Positions 9,855 to 23,059 of a stretch of DNA of 64,000 nucleotides are shown one piece after another. The DNA is from Reticulitermes speratus. Taxonomy: Eukaryota; Arthropoda; Insecta; Blattodea; Rhinotermitidae. Both the position numbers and the translations under genes were made by a program. The stretch covers positions 23,567,033 through 23,631,032 of the forward strand of contig JAJKFL010000014.1 of the NCBI GenBank assembly GCA_021186555.1. Reading direction: 5' to 3'. The stretch's first letter is position 1. Each line of letters opens with the position of its first letter. Below the pieces are notes generated by a model. That model was given only the letters and a program-made list of their open reading frames with translations. It was not told the DNA's origin and did no database searches.

Positions 9855-12800
9855 ACAGGCATTAAATTTAGGATTTATAAATTTAGAATATTCTGGCCAC
9901 TGGAATTATAAATGAAATAGATCTTATGAAGTTGCTAAATTATATTTCCTAATGAAGAATGAAGTCAATTTGAAGTGTTCGAGAAGTTTTCAGTGCACAG
10001 AAGTAACACTTGTCCGTTTCTTAAAGGCAGTCCAATACTGAATATTCGACTATGGTTTCATTTTAACAGCTTTGTGTTCTTTCTGCAGAACGTGTCAAAT
10101 ACTGACTTGGTGTCTAGTTGAAGGTTCAATTGACATGAGTTCAAATTATAATTTCTCTATTAGTGTAAGAGTTTCGTATACGGTGCGACTTATTTCTAGG
10201 AAGTCTTTTCTCTTAACGAATTTTTGACGACAAAAAATCATTGCTGCATCATGCAAATATCGTCAACACAATGAGAACCTACAATATCTTCCAAATGGCA
10301 CAACACCTTGGCCAAGCACGGTTTGTAAAATGTGTGCCTATTATGAGAGTTTTAGGTTTTCTTTTGCAGTGGCGTAGCTGAGTTTCGGTTCTTTTGGGAT
10401 ATGAAGCCGATTACGCAATGACGCGACGTCTTTTCCCAGAAGAAAGGAGAACTAAGTGTCCACTATGTTAAAAAAAAACAAACACCATAAATAAACGTAA
10501 GTTTTAGTTAACATATGAGCAGCTATTTAATGTACCACAAGATAGACTTTTATATGTGTACAAGGAATCATTAATATGTAATCGGTTTTGGTTTTCTTTG
10601 TAAAGATCTGTGTATGATTTAGTGCTGTTTGAAATCCACCTGTACAGATAGGAAGACAGTCAAACGAACATCATGTATTGTTGTCAGCAGAGTGTTTTGG
10701 ATACTGAATCTGTTTCCCTTTCCATTTTTATTTTGCCTCGGTTGTTGATGGAACGCATTTGCTGTGGAACCGTGATGTGGTGGAGAGGAGGGTCGTGGGC
10801 TTGGAAATGCGATTGTAAAGTTGTCAGCCCTCACACTCATACACTACGCACAGCTCAATGTGAACGCACTAATCGCCTCTGATTGATTCGTTCCGAGGCC
10901 TGTTTGACTCTAACACGAAGATTTCTATGTTGCTATGAATGCAGGCTAGAAAGAGAGGGGCTCTTTCTATTGAAAATACAGACCATTGGACACAGGGGTC
11001 TCCCTCCATCCCTTACCAAAGGGATGGCCAAAAGATTTCAGTTATATTGTATCCCTGACGTAAGCGATTTCGACAAATCCTACCGATTTCGTGTAGAGGC
11101 TATTCATATACATATGTATGCGTACATATGACATTTAATTTATTTAGTGAGGACTAAAGAAAAAATTGAATTATTTGTCTAAAACGAGAAAAATATAATT
11201 CGTAAAAGACTTTAACAGTCAGGTTACTGATTGTATATTTTTCAATTACGTTTCAAGACAGTTAAAGCAAAGGGTAAAGAAAAGTATGGACTCCGTATTA
11301 TGTTGCAGCTATTGGGAACAGAACTGTCGTGTAGGTCATGCGACAGGTGCCACTGTATCCTAAGTCACACGTAACCTTTCCTTTATATGCATTTTTATAT
11401 ATTTTTGGAATTAAGACTGCATTTCAGGGTGAGCTGTTCTGAACACATTGGCTCCTTGGGTTTTATAAAAACAAGGAATATATTATTTATGTAACTCTTT
11501 ATATTATGATTTGTAAAATTAAAACAAGCCCACAATATAAAGTAAAACGTATTAAGATAAACGTCTCTATATTCGTTCTAAACTTTTGTATGGCTAATAA
11601 TTCACAATAAGTCTTCAGGTTACGCCAGTGGGTTGATTGTCGAATGCTTCCCCAAAGGCTCCTCTTTGTATAATCATTAAAATCGTGTTAAATGTAAATT
11701 CTTTCACTGAAGTTAAAGTATTTACGGCATTTGGTTTCTTATAGTCTGAGGATGACACAACTTTCCTTTTGTGTGTGTGTGTTTTGTGTAATGAAATGAA
11801 AATATCTCTGTGAAACGTTAGGTAATGCACCGAAAGCATGAAGTGTGTTCACTTGTTCCTGTATTAACTTTTCTTTGCATGATGCGACTCTCAGTCATGT
11901 AAGGAAGTTTTGCAAAGCAGGTTAGTCCCCTGGCATCATTTTGGATTATATCCGGAATTAAAAGGTTCGAGCTCCAGCTGAGATTAATTACACTGACTTG
12001 AGATTTTTGTGTTTTTAATCTTTGCTTTGTCTCGGATGTGACGATAGTAGCTTGAAATATGTCACGAGTGCCTATTTTGCCATCGTCTGTCAGTGGTTAA
12101 TACAGTGCCAACCGGTCTTAACAGTTTGGTCTCCCCTGTCGTATCACCCCTTGGCAGTAAACCGCAGTCACAATGTGTCACATCTCAATGCAACGTAAAC
12201 CGCCCTCCATTGAAGATAACTTAAAACCACCAGACAGTTCCGGGTCACACTGAAGACCTGAGGGGTGTTACACTTGCTCTTACAACACTGATAATGTTTG
12301 AATCAACTACCCCCTTCCTCATACTCCTTCTCTATCTTCAAGTTATTGCGTCACCCCCGTTCCTTTTTATTTCATTTTATCAATTTAGACTGAGTTCTTT
12401 CTTCACTTCTATCCAGTTTGAAAGCTTTTCTTTTTTTTTTTTTCAATGTGCATTTCCAATGGTACGTCCATAAATCATGACAAGTAAGAACCAATAGCAT
12501 ATAAAGTCTAGCGCTTTTCACGACTATTTTCCAATGGCTTTAGTGAGACATTAGAGAACCGGGGGAAGCCCCTTTGATAGCGCATGCGTAATGGTAGAAA
12601 GATAAGAGCTCTGCCTTTGTCTCCTTCTATTTATGCAATGCCGTACTAGCTGTATGGCGCCCCTTGTTCTTTTGTGACGATTATCTGCATAAATCCGATG
12701 GAAGAGCTTTTCAACTCCGCAAACTATATTACTGAATTATCTGGGCTCTTTGAAAGGCATGCCCGACGTACGTACGGTACATTGAGAATGCACAGTAGAT

Positions 12801-12950
12801 ATACGTAGTAAAGCAACCAGCGTTCGAGATGGGTTTTCATTTGATTATGAACAATGAGAGTTCTGCGAACAATAGACAACTGTAAGGATTGCTGCTGCCA
12901 CTGCTACTCCTGTTGAGAGAATGTGGGGGCGGGGGGGACCGGGGGAGGTT
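9855..12950. other. Long stretch without an assigned element
   Basis: Short open frames only (up to 82 codons). There is a TG run at 11773-11789 and a poly-T at 12427-12443. A GC-richer patch around 12540-12640 holds CGCATGCG at 12581-12588, which resembles an NRF-1/erect-wing site. No protein family recognised. Confidence 0.4.
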
Positions 12951-13145
12951 GCAAAAACCCCGAAAAGTGAATGCTGTGGGTATAAAAAGCGAATGTCTGG
13001 TCTCGGAACAGAGTAGCTGAGAAGCTCGTATTGTGGGCTCCGCGGCGAAACCTCGTGTGGATGCTGACCGGGGCGTTTCTACGAGACGCCGCTTATCAGA
13101 GGAAGACTGCGTTGGGCCAATAGGCTTATTGAATGCGTCTTCTAT
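12951..13145 (+). promoter_or_regulatory. Possible TATA promoter with GC-rich leader
   Basis: GGGTATAAAAAGC at 12978-12990 is a good TATA box. It sits between a G-rich stretch (12925-12945) and a GC-rich downstream region with several CpGs (13035-13095). A start site would be expected near 13005-13015. No clear TCAGT initiator is present there, and the first ATG opens only a 17-codon frame. It could serve a spliced transcript or be chance. There is no coding evidence downstream. Confidence 0.25.
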
Positions 13146-13334
13146 TTCGTTTGTTTCTGTACGTAGTCGACTAAAGTACGATAGTGCGCAAAGATAAGTT
13201 TATCACATTTCTTTCACATTAAACGTTAAGCGACACTTCACAAAGCTTTCTAAATCTCGGCAGGACCCAGACGTGAATTGTCTGCACTAGATTTGGGGTT
13301 CTCACAGAGGTGTCGCCTAAGATTGTGACGTTCG

Positions 13335-13430
13335 AGATATCTAGGATGCTTGGCCCTGAAGATGAAGGTACCACAACCCTTCGAATCTTCAGGGACTGCT
13401 TACCCAATGACAGAGTGTAACATCTCAGAA
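13335..13430 (+). mobile_element. Hairpin-element remnant with hammerhead-core-like motif
   Basis: CTGAAGA (13353-13359), T, GAAGG … CCTTC hairpin, then GAATC. About 45 bases on comes ACATCTCAGAAGAC, which corresponds to the ACATCCCAGAAGA end seen at 14540-14553 and the AACCCAGAAGACCAC end at 34656-34670. Only the right-hand arm is recognisable. Confidence 0.4.
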
Positions 13431-13854
13431 GACTCAGATCTTCACTGAATGGCCTGCTTCACGCTCCGTTCGACACTACGTCAGTGTTCATGGAACTTTT
13501 TCTGGATGGACACCAGAGCCTGCCTAGACGTGATGTCATAGCAAGGAATGTCAATGTTACATTCTTTAGAGTTATTCTTCGTAGCAGTTAGTGCTTTCTT
13601 AAAATTTCGGAAAGCCTGAGATTCAGTAATTGGGTCGAAAATTCTGACTTGTTTTTCTTGCTGTCTCTGTCTCTAAACTGAAGTATACGTTCCAAATAGG
13701 CTATCATTCTAATCCTGGCTATTTCGTTAAGACCATATTAATTTTACCCTAACATGGTAGACAAAAAGTGTTTTTTTTTTTAGTTTACATTGACTAGCTA
13801 GAAGAAGCAGAACCCTTGAAAACCTGAAGACTTTTTAGTTGTATTATTTAAAGA

Positions 13855-14035
13855 TGCTCTCAAATTTCTGACATTGTGTAGAGCCGGTGATAGAAGAATA
13901 AATATGCAGGGGGCACGGGTGGAAAGTCCCAATGCCATAGTGTCCATTACAGACCCCACATGGACAGGTGCGAGATTGAACCCGGGCCACCGCGGTGAGA
14001 GCCCGGCGAGAAGCTGATATTTGCCAACCAGAAGG
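13855..14035 (-). mobile_element. SINE-3 copy
   Basis: Minus-strand tRNA-derived SINE. Sense reads CTCTCACCGCGGTGGCCCGG, then GGTTCAATCTCGCACCTGTC (B box), CATGTGGGGTCTGTAATGGA and CACTATGGCATTGGGACTTT, parallel to the 43273 copy (CTCTCACCGCGGAGGCCTGG, GGTTCGATCGCGG, GTGGCACTGGGACAGCTTTT). The A box is poorly preserved. TSD not found. Confidence 0.7.
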
Positions 14036-14435
14036 ATCACTGGCGTGTACAGTACAGCCCGTCACTCGATCAAAACCTGAGTACACATCCACGCACAGCA
14101 TTTCTTCAAGGTGCAATTTAATATTGTCCCCATTTATGCTTAGATCTACGATTTTGTCTCTTCCCTTAAAGTACTCCGACAAAATTTTCCTTTTATTTCT
14201 TACTTCTCCTATGCATTCTTAACGCCCCCCCAAAACCATTCTCTTGAATTTTGTTAAGAGTAATCATATTCGGTGAAGAACGGGCTTACATAACACAAAA
14301 ACTTCATTATGCAATTTTCTATCCCGTTATTTTCTTTATCTTAGCTCAGATATTATTCGTAGTACCCTGTTCTCAAGCCACGGGATTTTTTCGAGTTGCT
14401 AGGCCTTTAGAGTGGTGCACTTGAGGTCTCGTTTT

Positions 14436-14553
14436 TTCTGGGATTTGGCGCTGCATCGCTGGGTGCTTTTCGATAATCTTGAAGATGAGACCACTACGCT
14501 ATCTCGAAGCATCAGGTGCCTGTTAACTAGCGAAACAGCGACACATCCCAGAA
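14436..14553. mobile_element. Inverted-repeat (hairpin) element remnant
   Basis: TTCTGGGATTTGGCGCTGCA starts at 14436 and has an inverted partner ending at 14553 (reverse complement TTCTGGGATGTGTCGCTGTT). Between the arms lies TTGAAGA, T, GAGA … TCTC, GAAGC, a decayed version of the hammerhead-like motif. The ends resemble those at 50267-50395 and 34503-34671, so these belong to one group of elements. Confidence 0.5.
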
Positions 14554-17500
14554 GAATGGAAACTTGGGTCTAAATTTATGTTCTTCCTTAGGCAGAGAGA
14601 TAAAGTTTCATGAGACGAAAACCAGGGTTAAAGTTATTATTTCATATAGTATAATCTTTTAAGTATTCTTAAATGCATTGTCTGAATTTATTACGCCACT
14701 AACTTCTTCTTGAAGATAACTTAAATCTGTTACTATCATTTCCAAACATTTTAACTTTTGTTTATATATTAAAAAGCAAGAAAGCTATAAAGACCAAGCA
14801 ACAATGACAATAATCCCTTAATTAATAAAATTATTCTCCCACATTAACAAATCGTATATTGTTTTGATTTTCGTAGATGTTCCGACGTGCAGGAATTTCC
14901 AGATTTTTTTTATCTCATATTTGTAGCTCTTGCGAAAATTGACCCCTTGCTTTACTTCTGACCGAACTGGAGAAACATGCCATAAAATAGGACTGTAGAG
15001 TACAAAGAGGCAATGGTAAGTCTTCTGCAAGCTATGACCTGTTCTTGCATGTTCGAAAGCTTTACTCAGTTATTAGGGATCGCAGGACACATGGACGGGC
15101 TTCGATAGATAGCTTGATGAAGTGGTTTTACTTTCTCATCAATAGTTATGTGTCTGTCTAGTTTCTGAAAAGATGAGCAGCTACAGAGAAATGTATTGGG
15201 ATTAGCACCTTAGAACGATATTTTTCAAACATTTTTCGGTTTTATTTTTTAAAAAACAAAATTGAAATCTTATAAATCTCTATAGCTAAATAGTATTAAA
15301 TATTATATTGCTGACATAGCTTAACTGCACGCCAACAGTCTCCAAGTAATTCGAAAACTTAAAGCCAACACTGTTCGAAAGAAGGAGTATCGTTTCTATG
15401 AAGTCAAAAGCAATCTAGAAAGGAACAGAACAGAAGTAACAGACCACGCATTTAGAATTTGTATAGGCTTAAGTGGACTGCCAAACAACATTTTACTACA
15501 TGACGCCCGCGTGTGTGTTTATGTGTGTGTTTGTGAGTGTGTGTGTGTGTCTCTGTCATTGGCAGTCATAATTTATCAGAAAGTAAAGGTAGAGGATTGA
15601 AGTTTCGGCATTAGCTTCAAGTTGATTATGAAATGTGTCGTCAGTATCGGGGGGAATATGCTTCGGTCGGGATTGCAGCATCGTACTTTGCCCATAACAT
15701 TTATCAAGCCTCCTCTTAAGAACTTTACGAGTTCGTAACCTGAATATTTACTGAAATAATGTTTTTATATCGTTCCTCTAGGGCTGTACTTTATACGAAT
15801 GTTTCAATTGAAGAGTTATGGGTGGAAATCTTGGCTAGGTAGAAGAATTTCCAAAATTTCCCTTTAAAATTTCAATGGGCTTTATACCAGTATTTTATAA
15901 ACACAGTATTTCAGTTGCATTCATTGGGCTATACTAGGATATACAAAATCGCTAAGTGTTTTAAATTAGGCTTAGGCCCTATATGTATGCGGTGTAGTTG
16001 CGTACTACTGAGTTTCGGGAGTCAGGACAACAATATTTAGCTTTGCCTTTTTCCCTGTGTTTACTAACAGGAGTTATGAAAGGAGCATGGAAAAACTTAA
16101 GGAAGGAATTAGAGAACGGAGAAGAATATGAAGTTTACTTTATTCATTTTCATACGTTTGTAATTATGTACTTACATACGATGTTTCAGCAGTTGGATTC
16201 ACTAGACTAGTACCACGCTATGCATTGTTTATGCTGTTATGTGTCTTATTGATATTGTCTGCACTAAGTTTTAAGAGTTGTCTCTAGAGGAAATATATAT
16301 TATCGATAACCTTATCAGAGAATCGATACACCTTTGGTGGTGAAAGTAAAGAGCAATCCACTTTTAACTGAACCCTTTAAGGCCTACTGGTTACTGTGCT
16401 TACAGACAGGTTAATATAAAGAACTCTCAATTTGTTTCCACGTAGTGTTTGTACTTGTTTCTTACGATTCTTGAAATAAAGTAGAATCGTCTTCGTATAC
16501 AGCACCACAAATCGGCCCTTCTAACGTAAGTTCGCGCACGTGTAGTATGTGTATGTGTATGTATGTTTGTTTAGAGGCTCGTGAGTCTTGGTGGCTCTAT
16601 GCGCCTGAATGTGTGTAACATAAATTCCTGTTAGTTTTCAAAATGTTAATACGGGCTAGGCCAATAAATTGTCGAAGATATATTTTTAAAAATCTTTACT
16701 TTCGCAAATAAGAAACTGTAAACGCGATGTAATAATTCTTAAGGAATAAAGCTCTGTCCATTAACTTGCAAATGTGTTACAAATTTCCTGTAAATCTTAT
16801 GAAATCTTTGAATATTAGTGTTTCACGTTTGATACAGGCAGTCTTATAGAGGTAATAAGCACTAAATTTAGAGATCCACAACGTAAAATAGAAAATTGCC
16901 ATGAATTGGAGGGGCGGTACTTTGGTAATGCAAAGGTTAGGTTTAATGGACAGAGCAGTGCAGGGGTTAAGAAAGAACGAGGTAATTGTATGGGAAGGGT
17001 TTACATTAGTATAGCCAACTGAGGGGATGGTTTTGTATGTTAACATATGGAAGTGTGATGACGTCAGTTTGCTCCCACCCCTACCCTGAAGTCACTGTGA
17101 GCACAAGAGGGCAATCAGTGTGCGGTATAGCCCTTATGGGTTTGGGGTTGAGGAAGCAGGGAGAAGTCAACCCCAAGAGGGTGAGAGTGTCAATACCCCA
17201 TTAATTTTATCAACCCTGGGAATAGCTTTGTTTAACGGAGTGAAGACTATAATATAACATCAGCAGGTCCCTTCATTTATCAGATAGTGTATATGTGTAG
17301 CTTTACTCTGTAATAAACTATTCAGCCCTGTTTTGTAAGTATGCTATACATCTAACTCTGCTCACATTAACGATAATTCTTGGTCTTATGTATTCATCAC
17401 TATTTGAAGCTGTATTTTTCCACAGCATCCTGCAAGTCTTGACGGTCTTTAGGCCACAATTAGGTCATATGTGTTAGAAAATGAATGCATATACACAAAT

Positions 17501-17890
17501 CTTTAATTTTTCGTAAAGTTTTTTCTGAGTATGGAAGTTAAGACTCTCGTAGAAAGGGAAGAACATCGAAAGTGAGCGATGTGAGGTTTTTGCAGCAGTA
17601 AATAATAAGATTACAGCATTCTGGGAATTGACGCCGTATATTCTGGTCGATAGGCACTGATATTTTTATTTTGTCCTGAAAAAGAGAGATGGAGGTAGCA
17701 GCTTCACCGCAACTATGGGTACCTGACACCCAGACCAAACGGCGCCACATCGCAGAGGATCGTTTTCATAGACTCTGAGGGTGTCTGAGAACAATGTACC
17801 GAGGACAGTAGGCCTGTTTGGGCCCACAAGGAGAAAATATTGGTGCTAGTCACCAAATGTTGCATGATTAAATGACTATTCGATGATAGG
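14554..17890. other. Long stretch without an assigned element
   Basis: AT-rich. GT-rich microsatellite at 15511-15550. Open frames of 70-89 codons at 14818-15030 (-), 15998-16210 (+), 16777-17046 (-) and 17538-17750 (-) have no recognised family. A GC-richer patch at 17070-17220 also stays unassigned. Confidence 0.4.
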
Positions 17891-18150
17891 GCCGATCTCA
17901 GTGGCCGCGCGGTCTAAGGCGTGGGTCTGCGGCCGCTCACATTCTGGAATTGCGGGTTCGAATCCTGCCGGGGGCATGGATGTCTGTCACGTGAGAAAGT
18001 TGTGTGTTGTCAGGTACAGGTCTCTGCGTCGGGTTCATCACCCGCCCAGAGGAGTCCTACCGAGTGTGGTGTTTCTGAGTGTGATCGTGAAGCCTCGATA
18101 ATGAGGAGGCCCTGGCCCACTAGGGGCTGTTGTGCCATGGAAAAAAATTA
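17891..18150 (+). mobile_element. SINE-1 copy, best-preserved sense copy
   Basis: Plus strand. GCCGATCTCAGTGGCCGCGC begins the tRNA-like head, with A box TGGCCGCGCGGTCTAAGGCG at 17901-17920 and B box GGGTTCGAATCC at 17953-17964. The A-to-B spacing and the extra arm are those of a class II tRNA (Leu/Ser type). The body runs through TCACCCGCCCAGAGGAGTCC and TGTTTCTGAGTGTGATCGTG to GGGGCTGTTGTGCCATGG and a seven-A tail. Split promoter for RNA polymerase III. Flanking TSD uncertain. Confidence 0.9.
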
Positions 18151-18232
18151 GATGAACGATTTATGAGATACGAAACACGTACAAAATTTTATCGGGTAAC
18201 TTAAAGGGAAGAAACCACATTTGACAGACCTA

Positions 18233-18345
18233 AGCTTTGATGGGAGCGCAATATTAAAATCGATCGGGCGGGAGGGTATGGACTGGATCTATCCGGCATA
18301 GGATAGAACCCAGTGGCGGCTGTTTTGAACGTGGTAATTTAGGTC
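18233..18345 (+). mobile_element. LINE ORF remnant
   Basis: GGGAGCGCAATATTAAAATC, then GGTATGGACTGGATCTATCC and CCCAGTGGCGGCTGTTTTGA match the 'NIKMDL…DWINLAQDR.QWRLF' part of the family ORF. Broken by stops. No tail visible. Confidence 0.55.
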
Positions 18346-18720
18346 AAATTTTTCGGATTTCGAAAAGAATGGGGAGTTTTTTAAGTTCTATAAATTCCAG
18401 GCCTAATTAAGTTCTGCTAAATGCATTAATAAGAATCCATAACATGCCGTTCCTCCCACTGATTAAACCTGAACGATGTAGGGTTATGACGAATCCAGAT
18501 TCAGACCTTTGGCTTCAGTGTCGTGAGACATACAGCAGAAGAAAAGGACCGGACAAACCTTCCGCAACTTTGTCAATCAGAAGTTGATTTGCAATCTCCA
18601 AATTATTTATAAAGTAGGCTTACGGAGTAAATGAAAGGAAAAGCCAAGGATGATAATGGAGAATCTATCAGATAATTGAGGCTGGTCTGCTCAGCACGCT
18701 GCCCAAACCATTAGCTGCTT

Positions 18721-18774
18721 GATGACGATGATGATGATAATGATTATTATTATTATTATTATTATTATTATTTT
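18721..18774. repeat. (GAT)n/(ATT)n microsatellite
   Basis: GAT units pass into about ten ATT units. Frames through it translate to poly-Ile or poly-Asn, which is an artefact of the repeat. Confidence 0.95.
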
Positions 18775-21700
18775 GACATGCAGATTTTTTATTAGGATTC
18801 TCACGATTAATGAAGTTCCAGTCCAGTTTGATAAGCGCGTACTGCTTTATAGCCAGTGTATTCCTAAAAGGAGATATATTGATGCACAAGATATGGGCCC
18901 CAATTCTTCCAGTTTTCTTGAGGTTCTGTATGCACCTAACTGCCTGGTAACAAGTGAAAGATTCAATATCTCTTATACCAAACCCCCAACACTACACAAG
19001 ATTTTGAGCCAGTGTCGTTTATTTCCCACCTTCACAATTTATCTTTTGAAATCCGCTTTTCCTATTTAAACAACTATCTATGTCAGACTTCTTGGAGAGT
19101 TCACAGGCGCTCGGTTATTCCAGCCAACCGAAAAGGTAACTAAGGTCGTCGATTCGCATTGCTAGGCTGGGATTATAACTACAAAGAGACAGGCTCGGAA
19201 TAGTGTGTAGTGTTGAGGTTTTGGTGTTAATGGTGTTGACTCAGTTCTTTTACCAGATAGATACGTGCATGCAGAACTGCATAACATGAATAGATAGGCC
19301 CATATTCTGTGCGTTTATAAATCTACATTTGGGAATAATATGGTTATAAAGCAGTAAGCTTATATTAAACTGGACTGAAACTCCATAATTTTAAGAAACG
19401 TAATAAAAGTTCTCCATGTCATTATCATCATTATCACCACCGTGTTTACAAGAACCCATTATTGGTCCCTGTCATAATCCAAACCCTCGCAGCTTAGTTT
19501 TAAGATTTATTGCAGTATTATGCTTCCTTCTGCTTCTAGACTACCACAGTTCTTTCTTTCCAGATAATTTTTTGATGAAAATGTTATAATACGATAATAG
19601 TATTCTCCTTCTATGTTACATTTCCGTTACGTAAACCCCATTAAAACTAGGCAGCTATGCAAGACGTTGTGAAGACGATTTGCTACCTAAACATTTCTGG
19701 CCATAGCAATTTACTAACCTTGCAAGACTGTCATGTCTTCTCTTACAGAAAAAGACGACAAGGAGGCAGACAGACAGGTGTAGTTGTGGTTATGGGTGAG
19801 AAACAGACAATGCAGGTGCAGGTCTATTGTTATAAAGCAACTAGATGTAATATAAAAGAGAGAGGACTGAAAATGACAATAAGAACGCGTCTATTGGCGT
19901 GCACTGGTAACAATAAGGGCCTCATGTCCGTCATAAGAAAGGCAGTATCAACATTGTGACAGCCTCCGAAGAACAAGCGAGGGGTAACCAGGCAGAACCT
20001 CCACCGCTGAGGTGAAACTGTGTGAGTCATGGCCTACATCACAAACCCAACCGCCTTGCTTGACTCAAGAGAACAATACACGACCTGCTATTCCGATCTT
20101 GCCGAGTTATAAAACAAGTATAGAAGCCTGCCATACATAGTAGAAGCTATCTTATACTATACAGAAGAGGACAATACAAGTCTCCATTGTAATGAGCGGC
20201 TAGAGTTAGCATATGAATAAAATGGACAAAAGGCAAAGGAGGTTGAGAAGAGGCAAGAGGAGGAGGACCCTCTGTGTATCAGAACTAACTCTTTTCTTTA
20301 CTCCCGTCGTAAAGGAGAAAGGAGATGGAAGTGGGGCGGTGGTAGGATGAGGGACCGCGGGGGTGGGGTAGAGTTGGGATTATTGTTCTCAAATGTATAG
20401 CGCTTTGTGAGGCTTCTATTCAGACCGTCAGAGAGGTCCAGGCAGTACAACAGCGGAACTTGCGCAATTCTGCAGGAGGACAATGCAGCAGTAGTAACAA
20501 CAGAAGCAGTAGCATCGGACTGCTGTTCTACAAGAAAGAGATGAACAGGCTACTTGCTGGATGGCAGTGCTCAACAATGCAGGGGAAGGAATCACCTTGC
20601 ACCAGCTAGAAACACCAGCCTCTCAGTAGGTGCAATGTGACATGGCACAGCGAGATTTCCGCTGCAGCTTTCGATTAACGTGTCGCCTTGCATGAAAACA
20701 CCTGTTCCATCTCGACAGTTTCTTGCAGCGGATGTACCTGTGCTGGCTGAGTGATACAGAGACGGCAAGGCATTTACCGCGCTATTCGGCTACTTCCGTT
20801 TCCTCTTCGGGTAGCTATGCGTGGAGCTGTCGACTGCAAGTATAACGTGCCTAATTCTTTCGTGGATCCTTCAACACTTGTGTTTCAGCTGGTAATGATG
20901 GTCCTAGATCGGAAATGTGGGGGAATTGTCAAGGCTGACCCTTAAATTTTCACTTCCTATACCGTTAGTTGGAATAAACTCTATTTGCTTTTCATCTTTG
21001 TCAATACTGTTGGGTGTTAGACCATGCGGGCTCTTATATTTTCATCCCATGTATCCTAAATAGCCTTCTCGTTAGGCTTGTGTGCTATAATCTGTTTTGC
21101 TATTCTTATTTTTTGCTTGTCATTTCTGAGGTTTGGAATAAAAATATCAGCAGTAAAAGTTTGTACGTCTTAATTGTGAACAGTCTTTCTTCTCTTGAGC
21201 GTGTTTTGGGACAAAGCAGTTATCGAATGAAGTTCGTACGAAACACGCATAAAGTTGCGTAAATACAATTTGGTCGACCTAAGCGTGAATTTTGAAGATA
21301 ACATTGTTGATTCTCTAGTGATGCGAAGGGTCGGCTTAAGTATGCGAACACCACTCCTCCATGTGTAGTTGCGAGTACAAATGGGAACGTGAAAAGTGTT
21401 TAAATATGTTTCCTTTTTTCCAAAATTTTATGAAGAGACTGTTAGGCGAAATTATGCCATTTATTTACAAAATAATTTATTCAAATCCGAAAAACCAATT
21501 GTTTGTCTTTTGCAGGTACCTTTTTGGCGTTTTCAGCAAAATTGTTTGCGGTTTGCTCTGTTTTCTATTTTATATTCAAATTCAAAATAGAAAGAAATCT
21601 AGCCTGATAAATTCATCTTGTTGTGACGTAGTGACTTCCAGAACAACAAAGCTCTCCCTCTATCTACCATTCGGAACATGCATTCTACCTCGTAATCAAA

Positions 21701-22200
21701 AAGCAGATTACGTTTGTACTGGTGCACTTAACGGAGAAACACAATGCAATCAGACTGACACGTGCGGGAATTAAATCTGATCAGTATTACCAATGCTTAA
21801 CGGCACTTTCGCTGTGCTTTCGGTTGTCTGGTATCAACAGCTCGCATTACCGCATATATCAGGAAAGCTTTCTTTAGATATGTTATAAAATAATGTGAAC
21901 TAGCAGTGTGTCAGTGGTAAGTAACATTTAAGATATGTCATAATTTAATATGAATCCATTACAAGGAGGGAGAAATTATTTTTTTTGTAGAAGAAGATTC
22001 CGATCAAGAGTAAACGTAATTACTTGTGACTTATTGAAGTATATCGTCACCTTAAGATTGTACACGTTAGTCAAGCGTACGTCAGCAAGTTTAAGAATTT
22101 GAAAAGGAAATCACTGAGCTGCAATGCCAATATTCATTATAATCTGAAACTGTGATTTGCAGCTGTAAAATTTTATTTTTATTTTTTTCTTCATATTCAG
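18775..22200. other. Long stretch without an assigned element
   Basis: Holds the longest open frame of the window, 137 codons at 21361-21774 (+). It is Phe/Cys/Leu-rich and has no domain I recognise. A 100-codon frame lies at 19657-19959. The stretch 20220-20945 is GC-richer, with CAG-like clusters near 20485-20515, but yields no recognisable protein. None is called as a gene. Confidence 0.4.
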
Positions 22201-22201
22201 C

Positions 22202-22231
22202 CTGAAGATGGCTATTCTAGCTAGCCGAAAC
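22202..22231 (+). ncRNA. Hammerhead-core-like hairpin motif
   Basis: CTGAAGA (one change from CTGATGA), T, GGCTA (22210-22214), 7-nt loop, TAGCC (22222-22226), GAAAC (22227-22231). The hairpin is perfect. The base expected to be the conserved U before the cleavage site is A, so activity is unlikely. Confidence 0.4.
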
Positions 22232-23059
22232 TTGAAGATGTTTTTAACCTTTAATCATAAAGTTGTATTTAGACGGAATACAGTTACATTATTGTTGTCA
22301 TATTAAAAACATAATGAGGTTGAATCACCTTAAGATCTTGATATTAAAGATATCGTCACTGATTTTAGATGAATTGGTGATTGTGAATAATGGAATTGGA
22401 AGATGTGGAATGAAATGATCGTAGCTTAATGTAAGTTGTGAACTTAATAGATTTAATACAGAATACGAAACGACATACATCTTATCCATACTAAGGATAG
22501 CCATGACTGTTTCAGCGACGCCGGAGCATTGTGTTGCGGTTTTTGAACGCGATTAGAATTATATTTTTCTTCACATAAGTATAGGATCTTTAATAAATTT
22601 CTTAGTTTCAGTGTTGCTCCTTGTTTAAAATTTTAGTTAGTATTTATTTTGATGTTTAAAAGAAAAATAACTACATTCCTGACGAAAGTAGGGTGCCTCA
22701 GTTAGTTATTCATAAATATTGCACGTGTACTGTAGTTTTACATCCTTTTTAAGTGCTTGAAGAATCTTACTTTACATATGATTATTTTATGGTAACCTAA
22801 AGTGTGTGTGTGTGTTCTTTCGTGTGTACACTACAGGTCTGCTTGTATTTAAGTACTCGTCATGGGCCACTGCTTTGAGATAACATTTTTCTGTTTCGTC
22901 TACTTTTGTATTCCGACCCACATAACATACTTGGCATTGCCTTTACGTTACCGCCATTATTATTAGCAAATCTGCTACAGGTTAAACACTACCAGTTTTC
23001 CAGCTTACCTTATTTAACGGTGCGATGCTCGCTACCAAATTAGGCGCGCGCATGTGCCA
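22232..23059. other. Unassigned AT-rich sequence
   Basis: No frame above 60 codons and no shared repeat recognised. Confidence 0.4.

Noticed and set aside
13844-14182. 112-codon minus-strand frame
   Set aside because: It lies largely on the SINE-3 copy, so the frame is a by-product of SINE sequence.
17891-17965. Functional tRNA gene
   Set aside because: A and B boxes are present but no full cloverleaf with acceptor stem pairing. It is the head of a SINE present in several copies.
18719-19069. 116-codon frame starting with poly-Ile
   Set aside because: The start is the ATT microsatellite and the rest has no recognised family.
19100-19190. tRNA-derived SINE
   Set aside because: A B-box-like GTCGATTCGCATTGC is present, but there is no A box at proper distance and no body match to the other groups.
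21361-21774. 137-codon open frame, longest in the window
   Set aside because: Phe/Cys/Leu-rich with no recognisable domain, no splice context or start context that supports it, and a second overlapping frame. Length is within chance for 64 kb.
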